A DNA stretch of 33,986 nucleotides from Salegentibacter tibetensis (GCF_020164485.1 NZ_JAIQZA010000041.1:1-33986), one strand, 5' to 3'. Shown: positions 25,051 to 32,597, counted from the stretch's first letter. A program made the numbers and translations. The notes: a model not told the origin generated them from the sequence alone.

Positions 25051-25767
25051 ATGGATAATTTTCAAATTGAAACCGCTCAAAATATAAGTATTAATCAGAA
25101 TGTTGCGAGCGTAGGCGATCGTATCCTGGCTTTTGTCGTAGATGTATTTATTATTGGGTTATACGTAGTGATAAGTTCCCTGGCTCTTGCAGGTACCGGG
25201 CTGGATGCGGCAGGGCAGTGGGTGTATTACCTTGTTATGGGGTTGCCTTCCCTGCTTTATTATCTACTGTGGGAAAGTTTATATAATGGCCAAACCCCTG
25301 GAAAGGCGGCTTTACAAATTAGGGTTGTGAAATTAGACGGCAGCAGGCCGGCTTTTGCTGAATATTTAATCAGGTGGTTATTGCGCTTTATTGATATCTC
25401 TATTAGTAGCGGAGCTATTGCGGTGGTTACTATTTTATTAAACGGAAAAGGACAGCGTCTGGGTGATTTGGCCGCTAAAACTACCGTGATTTCTGAAAAA
25501 CCAAGGACTAATTTAAACCGAAGCCTGGCAGTAGATGTACCTGAAGGTTATCAGCCCAAATACCCACAGGTTAGCGTTCTAAAAGATGCCGATGTGCAGG
25601 ATATTAAAAATCTTTATCAAACCGCGAAGAGAAGTCATAATCACCGGCTTATTTTATCGCTTTCAGAAAAACTATCAGAATTACTGGAAACAGAACCCGA
25701 AGAATCGCCTATGGAATTTATCCAGCAGGTGATTACCGATTATAATTACTACACCCAGCGTGCTTAA
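25051..25767 (+). CDS. RDD family membrane protein
   Basis: A 238-aa protein. The RDD domain (~20-150) has VGDRILAFVVDVFIIGLYVV and a second helix pair. Between them is the typical WESLYNGQTPGKAALQIRVV, and the GQRLGDLAAKTTVI end is also present. The hydrophilic C-terminal ~80 residues are helical. The domain is named for conserved Arg, Asp, Asp; here R24 and D31 are seen. Functions are unknown in general, though some RDD proteins are proposed ion exchangers. Divergent from the MoxR block; its promoter must overlap the spoIIM-like gene or lie in the 35-base gap. Confidence 0.9.
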   Translation: MDNFQIETAQNISINQNVASVGDRILAFVVDVFIIGLYVVISSLALAGTGLDAAGQWVYYLVMGLPSLLYYLLWESLYNGQTPGKAALQIRVVKLDGSRPAFAEYLIRWLLRFIDISISSGAIAVVTILLNGKGQRLGDLAAKTTVISEKPRTNLNRSLAVDVPEGYQPKYPQVSVLKDADVQDIKNLYQTAKRSHNHRLILSLSEKLSELLETEPEESPMEFIQQVITDYNYYTQRA

Positions 25768-25768
25768 T

Positions 25769-25788
25769 CCCTCACTGAGGGTTTATTT
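25769..25788 (+). terminator. Candidate terminator of the RDD gene
   Basis: CCCTC-act-GAGGG (25769-25781), followed by TTTATTT, two bases after the stop codon. The stem is short (5 bp), so the call is tentative. Confidence 0.4.
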
Positions 25789-25791
25789 CCC

Positions 25792-25853
25792 CGAGGCTTG
25801 CCTAGAAATTATAAATAGTTTTCCGATTCCAACCTCGTGGCTTACCCAGAGGT
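25792..25853. repeat. Two-part GAGGCTTGCC element, copy 2
   Basis: CGAGGCTTGCCT (25792-25803) and CCTCGTGGCTTACCCAGAGG (25833-25852) repeat the layout seen at 17071-17132. The second half is degenerate. It lies in the convergent gap between the RDD gene and the cyclophilin gene. Confidence 0.55.
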
Positions 25854-25859
25854 TCTGAT

Positions 25860-26621
25860 TTAGTTAATTATTTCAACATCCATTTCCACGTTGTCTATCG
25901 GCCATTCAGACTGGCCGGTCTCCACCTGTGCAATTTTCTGGGCTACATCCATTCCTTTGGTAACACGTCCAAAAACAGTGTGGTCGTTATTTAAATGTGG
26001 GGTTCCGTTTTCTTTGATAACGATAAAAAATTCGAAAGGCGAAGAAGCTTTACTCACGTTTTGCTCGCTGTATTTTGCAGCTGAAAAAGCTCCGTAGGTA
26101 TGTTTATGGCCTGCATCAAACTCACTTGGAATTAGATAGCTGCCAATTTTAGAACGTTTTCGGGGGGTCGCCGCATTATCTGAATTTCCGCCCTGTATCA
26201 CAAACCCAGGAGCTACACGGTGGAAAAAGGTGCTATTAAAATAACCTTCTTTTACCAACATTATAAAATTAGCACGGTGCAGGGGAGTGTTCCGGTAAAG
26301 TTCTACCTCAATATTTCCGAAACTGGTAAGAATCCTAACCCGTGTTTCAGGATTTTCTTTACCGTATTGAGTTAAAAAAGGGATCAATTCTTCCTGCGCA
26401 ATAGGAAACTCCTCGTTGCTTTGAATCGAATCGCTTTGGTAAGATACTTCTTCAGCTTTACTATATTTCGCCTTTAGGGAATCTAATTTAGAAGTTTTCT
26501 GGGTAATTTCTTCTTTATCTGAAGCCTTTTCCAAAGCGTTTTTACTGGAAGATTCCTTATCTTCACAACTTGCGAAAAAGAGAACCAGGGTAAAATAAAA
26601 GATAGAAAGCGAGATTTTCAT
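25860..26621 (-). CDS. Cyclophilin-type peptidyl-prolyl isomerase lipoprotein
   Basis: A 253-aa lipoprotein with lipobox FASC (Cys19) followed by an acidic stretch (EDKESSSK). A ~65-residue charged linker leads to a cyclophilin domain (~92-252). Its motifs are FGNIEVELYRNTPLHRANFI, FFHRVAPGFVIQGG and HLNDHTVFGRVT-like (HLNNDHTVFGRVTKGMDV). It would catalyse cis-trans isomerisation at Pro in the periplasm or at the outer membrane. The catalytic Arg is in FHRVAPGF. The ATG shares bases with the divergent NUDIX start (CATG, 26619-26622). Confidence 0.94.
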   Translation of the reverse strand: MKISLSIFYFTLVLFFASCEDKESSSKNALEKASDKEEITQKTSKLDSLKAKYSKAEEVSYQSDSIQSNEEFPIAQEELIPFLTQYGKENPETRVRILTSFGNIEVELYRNTPLHRANFIMLVKEGYFNSTFFHRVAPGFVIQGGNSDNAATPRKRSKIGSYLIPSEFDAGHKHTYGAFSAAKYSEQNVSKASSPFEFFIVIKENGTPHLNNDHTVFGRVTKGMDVAQKIAQVETGQSEWPIDNVEMDVEIIN

Positions 26622-27261
26622 GGATTTTCAGGATTTTAAAGACAGGATACCAAAATTAAAAAAAATTGTCCTTCCGGGAGAAAAGGCGCATCATAAATTA
26701 GTGCCGGGTAACCGACTTGCAGAAATGCGAAATCTCGATATTGATAGTCTTAAGCCGAATAAGGCAGGTGTTATGGCTGTTTTTTATCCAGATAATTTCG
26801 GGAAAACATATTTAGTCTTAATTTTAAGAAAAACCTATAAAGGCGTCCATTCTAATCAAATTGGATTTCCCGGCGGTCGCATAGAACCTGAAGATGAAAA
26901 CCTAAAACAAACAGCTTTACGGGAAACTGAGGAGGAAGTTGGAATTCCGAGGAATGATATAGAGGTAATAAGGGAACTAACCCGTTTGTATATTCCTCCG
27001 AGTAATTTCTGGGTGCAACCTTATTTGGGTTTACTGGAAGAAACCCCGGTTTTAACTCCGCAGGAAAGTGAGGTAGAGCGAATTTTAGAAGTAGATTTAG
27101 ATCATTTTCTAGATCATTCTAATTTTATAAATCAGGAATTAAGTACGAGTTATGCAAGTAAAATGATTGTGCCGGCATTTAAGTTGAACGAACAAATCGT
27201 ATGGGGGGCTACGGGGATGATGTTGAGTGAAATACGGGAAATCTTTAGAAAAAGCTTTTGA
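26620..27261 (+). CDS. NUDIX hydrolase, CoA pyrophosphatase-like
   Basis: A 213-aa NUDIX protein. The CoA-specific signature precedes and joins the Nudix box: HSNQIGFPGGRIEPEDEN then TALRETEEEVGI (residues ~78-109). As usual in this subfamily there is one residue more than in the plain Nudix consensus. It would hydrolyse CoA and derivatives to 3',5'-ADP and acyl-phosphopantetheine. The N-terminal MDFQDFKDRIPKLKKIVLPG appears to be part of the fold, so the start at 26620 is credible. The start codon overlaps that of the divergent isomerase gene. Confidence 0.92.
   Translation: MDFQDFKDRIPKLKKIVLPGEKAHHKLVPGNRLAEMRNLDIDSLKPNKAGVMAVFYPDNFGKTYLVLILRKTYKGVHSNQIGFPGGRIEPEDENLKQTALRETEEEVGIPRNDIEVIRELTRLYIPPSNFWVQPYLGLLEETPVLTPQESEVERILEVDLDHFLDHSNFINQELSTSYASKMIVPAFKLNEQIVWGATGMMLSEIREIFRKSF
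26651..26658 (-). promoter_or_regulatory. Candidate -7 box of the cyclophilin gene inside the NUDIX gene
   Basis: TAATTTTG on the minus strand matches TAnnTTTG, 30 bases before the isomerase ATG and inside NUDIX codons 11-13. No clear -33 box. Because the start codons overlap, each gene's promoter must lie in the other's reading frame. Confidence 0.4.
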
Positions 27262-27275
27262 AAACTAAGAATTAC

Positions 27276-27283
27276 TATATTTG
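27276..27283 (+). promoter_or_regulatory. -7 box of the acyltransferase gene
   Basis: TATATTTG, an exact match, 14 bases after the NUDIX stop. The nearest TTG (27258-27260) is only 15 bases upstream. The expected leader of about 75 bases contains the perfect palindrome TACTGATCAGTA (27333-27344). Confidence 0.5.
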
Positions 27284-27332
27284 CCCGGCTTAAATTTTAA
27301 GGATTGTTCAATACGCTGGGGAACTGTGGGTA

Positions 27333-27344
27333 TACTGATCAGTA
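27333..27344. promoter_or_regulatory. 12-bp palindrome in the acyltransferase leader
   Basis: TACTGATCAGTA is a perfect inverted repeat, 18 bases before the ATG and about 50 bases after the -7 box. It could be an operator or a small RNA hairpin. It is not extended by flanking bases. Confidence 0.3.
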
Positions 27345-27362
27345 AGAATTGAAATTAAAACT

Positions 27363-28160
27363 ATGGGATTATTTAAAAGAAATCCGTTTGGACATATTTT
27401 ATTTCTGAAAAAGTGGCTTATCCGTATTTTCGGATTATTGACCCATCGCCGTTATCGTGGCTATAATGAATTGAGTATTGAAGGCTCTGATATCATTAAA
27501 AACCTTCCCGATACCAACGTGCTTTTTGTTTCCAATCATCAAACCTATTTTGCCGATGTAACCGCAATGTTCCACGTTTTTAACGCCAGCCTTAGCGGAA
27601 GGGTAGATTCAATTAAAAACATAGGCTATATCTGGCAGCCAAAACTTAATGTTTATTATGTAGCGGCCAAAGAAACGATGAACGCCGGTTTGCTTTCCAG
27701 GATTATGGCTTATGCGGGAGCCGTTAGTGTAGAAAGAACCTGGCGCGCAAAAGGTGAAGAAGTTGAGCGAAAGGTAAATCCAGACGATACCAAAAATATT
27801 GGAATGGCTTTGGAAGACGGCTGGGTAATTACTTTCCCGCAAGGAACTACTAAGCCTTTTAAACCCATTAGAAAGGGGACAGCACATATAATCAAACAAT
27901 ACAAACCGGTAGTTATTCCTATTGTTATCGATGGTTTTAGGCGCTCTTTTGATAAAAAAGGGATCAGGATCAAGAAACGCGGTATTTTGCAAACTATGCA
28001 AATTAAAGAACCGCTGGAAATAGATTACGAAAATGAATCTATTGAAGATATTGTAAGTAAACTGGAATATGCTATAGAACAGCACTCTTCTTTCCTAAAA
28101 GTCATCCCTTCTGAAGCGATAGATGATATGGAAGAGTTAAATAAGAGAAGGGAATATTAG
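27363..28160 (+). CDS. Lysophospholipid (1-acylglycerol-3-phosphate) acyltransferase-like
   Basis: A 265-aa PlsC-like membrane-associated acyltransferase. Block I is SNHQTYFADV: the His and Asp are separated by five residues (QTYFA), where PlsC enzymes have four (HX4D). Block III is FPQGTTKPFKPIRKGT, where most have FPEGTRS. Block IV is KPVVIPIVIDGFRR. There is one weak hydrophobic stretch near the N-terminus (IRIFGLLTHRR region). I think similar variants occur in other Flavobacteriaceae, so the substitutions may be lineage features, but this is not checked. The substrate is presumably lysophosphatidate or a related lipid. It has its own -7 box; truA follows after 31 bases. Confidence 0.82.
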   Translation: MGLFKRNPFGHILFLKKWLIRIFGLLTHRRYRGYNELSIEGSDIIKNLPDTNVLFVSNHQTYFADVTAMFHVFNASLSGRVDSIKNIGYIWQPKLNVYYVAAKETMNAGLLSRIMAYAGAVSVERTWRAKGEEVERKVNPDDTKNIGMALEDGWVITFPQGTTKPFKPIRKGTAHIIKQYKPVVIPIVIDGFRRSFDKKGIRIKKRGILQTMQIKEPLEIDYENESIEDIVSKLEYAIEQHSSFLKVIPSEAIDDMEELNKRREY

Positions 28161-28191
28161 CATATAACCCGGAATCTCAAAAAACAAACAT

Positions 28192-28983
28192 TTGCAACCC
28201 AAGCGCTATTTTTACCTTATTAAAGTTCAGTATTTAGGTTACCGTTTACACGGCTGGCAAAAGCAGCCCAATGTAAAAACGGTTGAAGAACTCATTACAA
28301 AAACTCTGCGATATGTGATGCCTACTGAAAAATTTAAAATTTTAGGCACGAGTAGGACCGATGCTATGGTTTCAGCCCAGGAATCGGCTTTTGAGCTGTT
28401 TTTGGATTACGAACCGCTTTCAGATTTAGATGAATTTTTAAAGGAATTTAATCTAAATTTACCCCAGGATATCAGAGCACTTTCAATTACTGAAGTAGAT
28501 TCGAAATTCAATATAATTCAACATTCAAAACTTAAGGAATATGCTTACTTATTTAGTTTTGGAGAAAAAAATCATCCATTTTGCGCACCTTTAATGGCCA
28601 ATTTTCAGTTTGATCTTGATATTGAATTGATGAAAAAAGGAGCTAAACTTTTTGAAGGAAAACACCAGTTTCGAAACTACTGCGTGCGGGTTTCGGAGAA
28701 CAGTACTTTTGAACGGGAGATCGTTAAATCTGAATTAATCGAAAACACTGAAATCACTGCCAGCTTTTTTCCGAAGCAATCTTATATTTTTCATATTCAC
28801 AGCGCCGGATTTTTAAGGCACCAGGTTCGGTTAATGATGGGTGCTTTGTTACAACTGGGTAAAGGAGAACTGAGTTTGCAAGATTTGGAAAACAGCTTAA
28901 AGCCCGGTGTAGAAATGCAAATGGATTATATAGTACCGGCTTCTGGATTGCTCCTGAATAAGATTGGGCTGGAGGATTTTTAA
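28192..28983 (+). CDS. truA: tRNA pseudouridine synthase TruA family
   Basis: A 263-aa pseudouridine synthase that isomerises uridines 38-40 in the tRNA anticodon arm. The catalytic Asp is in GTSRTDAMVSA (about residues 58-68). Near the N-terminus GYRLHGWQKQP matches the family, and FLRHQVRLMMGALLQLGKG is the C-terminal signature. The usual RTDAGV is RTDAMV here. No ATG precedes the catalytic region; TTG at 28192 is the only usable start after an in-frame TAA at 28165. It is 31 bases downstream of the acyltransferase gene and likely co-transcribed. Confidence 0.92.
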   Translation: MQPKRYFYLIKVQYLGYRLHGWQKQPNVKTVEELITKTLRYVMPTEKFKILGTSRTDAMVSAQESAFELFLDYEPLSDLDEFLKEFNLNLPQDIRALSITEVDSKFNIIQHSKLKEYAYLFSFGEKNHPFCAPLMANFQFDLDIELMKKGAKLFEGKHQFRNYCVRVSENSTFEREIVKSELIENTEITASFFPKQSYIFHIHSAGFLRHQVRLMMGALLQLGKGELSLQDLENSLKPGVEMQMDYIVPASGLLLNKIGLEDF

Positions 28984-29020
28984 GCCTAAAGTTTTTATTT
29001 AGTTCAGTATTTCCTGATTT

Positions 29021-29047
29021 CCTGCAAGGTTTTAGAAACCTTGTAGG
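29021..29047. repeat. CCTGCAAGGTTT palindrome after truA
   Basis: CCTGCAAGGTTT (29021-29032), loop TAG, AAACCTTGTAGG (29036-29047): a 12-bp stem with one G-T pair. Similar CAAGGTTT palindromes recur between genes in many Bacteroidetes (from memory). It may also end the truA transcript, but no T run follows directly. Confidence 0.6.
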
Positions 29048-29094
29048 TTTGGTTAATTTTTCAACCTTCAATAAATTTCATTATCCATATATAG

Positions 29095-29135
29095 AAGCCA
29101 CAAAGACTTAAATAATATTAGTGAATTCGTGGCTT
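29095..29135. repeat. AAGCCAC/GTGGCTT palindrome between truA and recQ
   Basis: AAGCCAC (29095-29101) and GTGGCTT (29129-29135) frame a 27-base loop containing TGAATTC. On the other strand the right arm reads CCACGAATTCACTAAT, resembling a CCACGAATTCACGAA repeat that I recall as frequent in Bacteroidetes genomes. It lies in the convergent gap past the recQ stop. Confidence 0.5.
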
Positions 29136-29199
29136 AATTTGGAAACCGTAATAAAGGGCTAAGATTATTAAAATTTTTCATTGTGAAAATACTGGAGAT

Positions 29200-31320
29200 T
29201 CAATTAACTTTTGCTTCTTCTTTTTCCAAAACAGCCAGGACCAGCCTGATGGTGCCATAATCTATTGCCTCTTCAAAATGCTCAAAATATACTTTTAATC
29301 CTTCAGGATTTTCGAGTTCAACTTTTGCCTTTTCAATAGCTTCAAAATCAGATTTTGAAATATATTTCATTGGTTCCACAGCTTTATTTTCGGCATATAA
29401 TTTTGCCAAATGCGAAAAAATGGTTGTGATGGCAAGCTCCCGTTTTTTAGCGATTTCTTCCAGACTTAAACCTTCGTTTAATAGTTCAAGGGTAGCTTTG
29501 TAAGTATTCGCTTTTTTGCGTTTTTTGGTAGTTCTTTTTTGTTTGCTGAAAGCGATGATTTCTTTGATAAATTCATACCCGTAATCCTGCATTTTTTGTC
29601 TTCCCACACCGTTGATTTGTAGAAATTCATCATCGGTCATCGGGCGGGATTTTTCCATCTCTTTTAGCGTGGCATCATTAAAGATGAGGTAAGCCGGAAT
29701 TTCTTCTTCTCTCGCAATTTTTAACCTTAATTGCCTTAATTTCTCAAATAGGGAATTGTCTGAAGTCTTTTCTGCAATTTCAGTTTCTTCCCGGCGTTTG
29801 ATCTTTTTACGATCGGGAACTTCAGCCAGCTGAACTTTTTCACCTTCAAAAAGTACATTTTTTGCCAGTGCCGTAAGTTGCAAATTATTCCCCCGGTGAA
29901 ATGCGATTTCTACATAACCCAGATTGATAAGCTGAATAATATACTGCTGCCAGTGATGCCAGGAAATATCTTTTCCAATTCCAAAGGTTTTGATTTGCTG
30001 ATAGTTTTTGCTGAAAACAGCTTCATTCTGTGAACCGCGAAGTACATCTATAACCAGAGTAATCGGTTCGTTTTCTTTTAGCCTAAAGATGCAGGAAAGC
30101 GCTTTTTGCGCGATGATGGTCCCGTCAAAAAACTGCGGCGGATTCTTACAAATATCGCAATTGCCACAATCTTCCTGTTTTAATTCTCCAAAATAGCTCA
30201 GCAGGATTTTTCGCCGGCAACTTAAAGCTTCTGAATATTGTTTCATCCGGTCCAGTTTCGCCAGCTGTACTTCTTCGTTTCCTGAATTTGAAGCGAATTT
30301 TTGCAGCTGCACCACATCTGCATAACTATGGAAAAGCATGGTATCTGAAGGTAAACCATCCCTCCCGGCGCGACCAATTTCCTGGTAATAGCCTTCCAGG
30401 TTTTTGGGCATGTTATAATGAATTACCCAGCGAATATTAGATTTATCGATTCCCATCCCAAAAGCGATAGTGGCACAAATAATCTTTGAATTATCGTTGA
30501 TAAAATTATCCTGAATTTCAATTCGTTTCTCTGCCGGTAAACCCGCGTGATAGGCTTCAGCTTCAAAACCTTTGCGTTGCAGTTTTTCAGCGATTTCTTC
30601 GGTATTTTTTCTGCTTAGGCAATAAATAATTCCGCTTTCTTTTTTTCGGTTCTTAACGAAATTAGTGATTTGTTCAAAGCGTTTAATTCCCGGACGAACG
30701 TCAAGACTAAGGTTTTTCCTGTCGAAAGAAGCGATGTGTTTTTCGGCATTGGGAATATTCAATTGCCTGCAAATATCTTCGCGAGTTGCTTTATCGGCCG
30801 TGGCGGTTAACGCGATCATTGGAGTAGTGGGAAAGCGGTTTTTTAAATACCCCAATTGTGTATAGGCCGGCCTAAAATCGTGGCCCCAGCTGGAAATACA
30901 ATGTGCTTCATCTACTGCGATCAAACTTATTTTGCCATCGCTCATAAAACGGTCTACAAACTGTAAACTTTCAGGAGCAACATAAAGTAATTTTAATTCT
31001 TTGGAATCAATTTTTTTAAAGATTTCCTGCTGCTGGCTTTCAGTTTGGCTACTATTCAAAAATGCCGCAGAAACACCGTTTGCGGTAAGCCCGTCTACCT
31101 GGTCTTTCATTAAAGCGATAAGCGGAGAAATCACCAGGGTGATTTCTGGAAGTAGAATTGCGGGAAGCTGATAACAGATTGATTTTCCACCACCGGTGGG
31201 CATAATAACCAGGTTGTCTTTTCCTGCAAAGACCGAGTCGATGATCTTCTTTTGAAGTGGTCTGAAACTATCAAATCCAAAATATTCTTTAAGCGTATGT
31301 AAAACCCTGGTATTTTCCAT
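29200..31320 (-). CDS. recQ: ATP-dependent DNA helicase RecQ
   Basis: A 706-aa SF2 helicase for recombination and replication-fork repair. Motif I is MPTGGGKSICYQLPA, motif II is AVDEAHCISSWGHDFRP (DEAH), and motif VI is QEIGRAGRDG. The RQC zinc site is CRRKILLSYFGE...CGNCDICKNPP, the HRDC domain is at ~515-590, and a C-terminal helix-turn-helix region (LSLEEIAKKRELAITTIFSH) follows, as in other Bacteroidetes RecQ. The frame extends to 31347, but that start would lie within the promoter (-7 box 31333-31326). I therefore use the ATG at 31320, MENTRVLHTLKEYF. The leader would be only a few bases. Confidence 0.96.
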   Translation of the reverse strand: MENTRVLHTLKEYFGFDSFRPLQKKIIDSVFAGKDNLVIMPTGGGKSICYQLPAILLPEITLVISPLIALMKDQVDGLTANGVSAAFLNSSQTESQQQEIFKKIDSKELKLLYVAPESLQFVDRFMSDGKISLIAVDEAHCISSWGHDFRPAYTQLGYLKNRFPTTPMIALTATADKATREDICRQLNIPNAEKHIASFDRKNLSLDVRPGIKRFEQITNFVKNRKKESGIIYCLSRKNTEEIAEKLQRKGFEAEAYHAGLPAEKRIEIQDNFINDNSKIICATIAFGMGIDKSNIRWVIHYNMPKNLEGYYQEIGRAGRDGLPSDTMLFHSYADVVQLQKFASNSGNEEVQLAKLDRMKQYSEALSCRRKILLSYFGELKQEDCGNCDICKNPPQFFDGTIIAQKALSCIFRLKENEPITLVIDVLRGSQNEAVFSKNYQQIKTFGIGKDISWHHWQQYIIQLINLGYVEIAFHRGNNLQLTALAKNVLFEGEKVQLAEVPDRKKIKRREETEIAEKTSDNSLFEKLRQLRLKIAREEEIPAYLIFNDATLKEMEKSRPMTDDEFLQINGVGRQKMQDYGYEFIKEIIAFSKQKRTTKKRKKANTYKATLELLNEGLSLEEIAKKRELAITTIFSHLAKLYAENKAVEPMKYISKSDFEAIEKAKVELENPEGLKVYFEHFEEAIDYGTIRLVLAVLEKEEAKVN

Positions 31321-31325
31321 AGCTG

Positions 31326-31355
31326 CAAAGTTAGGGCAAAGTGACAATTCACAAA
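31326..31355 (-). promoter_or_regulatory. recQ promoter (TTTG-N18-TAACTTTG)
   Basis: On the minus strand TTTG (31355-31352), 18 bases, TAACTTTG (31333-31326), then GCAGCT and the ATG at 31320. Both boxes match the Bacteroidetes consensus. Transcription would start close to the ATG, so the message may be nearly leaderless. Confidence 0.75.
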
Positions 31356-31465
31356 CCCTAATGCGTTTAAAATATGGGAAAACACCTATTTTCTGATGAA
31401 CCAGTCGATTCTTAATTCAAAATTATAATCGCCCGGTTTCAGGATAGATTTATTTAATTTAAGAT

Positions 31466-32398
31466 TTAAAGATCGTAAGCCACATAAGCTTGATTTATTA
31501 CTCTAAAGTCAGAATTTTCATCGGTTACATTTTCAAAAGCCTGATAATCTATCCATACAAAGCCGTTTTCACCCCAGCTTTCTCCCCAGGAGTTTACAAG
31601 CTTAAAAGCGCTTACTTCGTCATCAAAACCAACCACTAACATGGCGTGACAGGTTACGTCATTATAATCTACCGTGTGTTCGCGGTAAGCACTTATACCA
31701 AATCTATCAGTAACCCCAAACTCGGGAGAAAGTACAGCGCCTATGATAATAGGTTGTTGCTGGGTTAGCAGGGTTTTCATTTCGGCAATCATATTATCAC
31801 CGCTTAAAGCTTTGTAATCGGCTATCCTGGCATCGGCTGCGGATTCAATAACAGCTTCATCCGGTTGGGTTTCGCATTCATTTTCGGTATACGGGAAAAG
31901 TTCTAATGCTGCAACTCCCTGTTCTTCAATTAAAGCAAGGGTTTCAGTAATGGAAGTGCTGCCACACTCATCGGTTGTGAGCTGGTTATAAGTATATGAG
32001 GGACTAAAAATAGTCGCTTCAGAATAAGGCAATCCTGTTTCAATTTTTTCCTGAAAAGATTTCATATAGTAAGTGATGGCCCAGGAAGTACAGGAACCCA
32101 ATTCACCCTGGTCGCCTACCGGTGGGAGATTTTCTGAAAGATCAAAAGCTGCCGGTAAAGTATCAGGAACAACCAGCCCTTCCAGTAAATTTTCAGTGTC
32201 TATACTGTACTGTCCGGTGCCGGTGCATTCAAGTCCGGTGGAATATACCTCGCCATCTTCAGAAACAAATTGATTTTCGTTTTCTTGTGGAACCGCGGGA
32301 TTATTGGGGCGGCCATCGGGATTTAGATCGTCCCTGTCGGAATAACATCCTGCCAGGCTCAAAAGGAGCGACATCAGGAAAATTTGAATTTTTTTCAT
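31466..32398 (-). CDS. Papain-like (C1 family) cysteine protease lipoprotein
   Basis: A 310-aa lipoprotein with lipobox LAGC (Cys18) followed by an acidic stretch (YSDRDD), typical of surface-directed Bacteroidetes lipoproteins. After a Pro/Asn/Glu-rich linker comes a C1 peptidase domain (~80-310). It has Gln97 and Cys103 in PPVGDQGELGSCTSWA, His251 in CHAMLVVGFDD and Asn269 in LVNSWGESWGENGF, so the full papain set is intact. There is no long pro-peptide. Likely a secreted or surface protease. Its neighbours give no further hint. A perfect inverted repeat lies 46 bases upstream. Confidence 0.93.
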   Translation of the reverse strand: MKKIQIFLMSLLLSLAGCYSDRDDLNPDGRPNNPAVPQENENQFVSEDGEVYSTGLECTGTGQYSIDTENLLEGLVVPDTLPAAFDLSENLPPVGDQGELGSCTSWAITYYMKSFQEKIETGLPYSEATIFSPSYTYNQLTTDECGSTSITETLALIEEQGVAALELFPYTENECETQPDEAVIESAADARIADYKALSGDNMIAEMKTLLTQQQPIIIGAVLSPEFGVTDRFGISAYREHTVDYNDVTCHAMLVVGFDDEVSAFKLVNSWGESWGENGFVWIDYQAFENVTDENSDFRVINQAYVAYDL

Positions 32399-32443
32399 AG
32401 CAATTTGGAGTGTTTTAATTCTAAATATTTCAGAAAGAAATTG

Positions 32444-32461
32444 GTATCAATTTATTGATAC
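32444..32461. promoter_or_regulatory. 18-bp palindrome upstream of the C1 protease gene
   Basis: GTATCAA-TTTA-TTGATAC is a perfect inverted repeat with 7-bp arms, 46-63 bases before the protease ATG. The form and place suit a dimeric regulator's binding site. No -7 box was found for the gene, so the promoter type is unknown. Confidence 0.35.
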
Positions 32462-32597
32462 GGAATTTTTTCTAAAAACCTTTCAACATATAACAGCAAA
32501 AAACATACTAATTATGTCTCCATTATTGAAATATTGCATATTTAATTAATAAGCTCACTGGAATAAAAAGAAATTAGTGGCTACAATAGAAAAAACG

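Noticed and set aside
26612-26638. GATTTT repeated three times around the shared CATG
   Set aside because: Low-complexity words; both coding frames constrain them, and the third copy diverges.
27609-28085. 158-codon minus-strand frame in the acyltransferase gene
   Set aside because: Cys/Phe-rich shadow of a well-supported gene.
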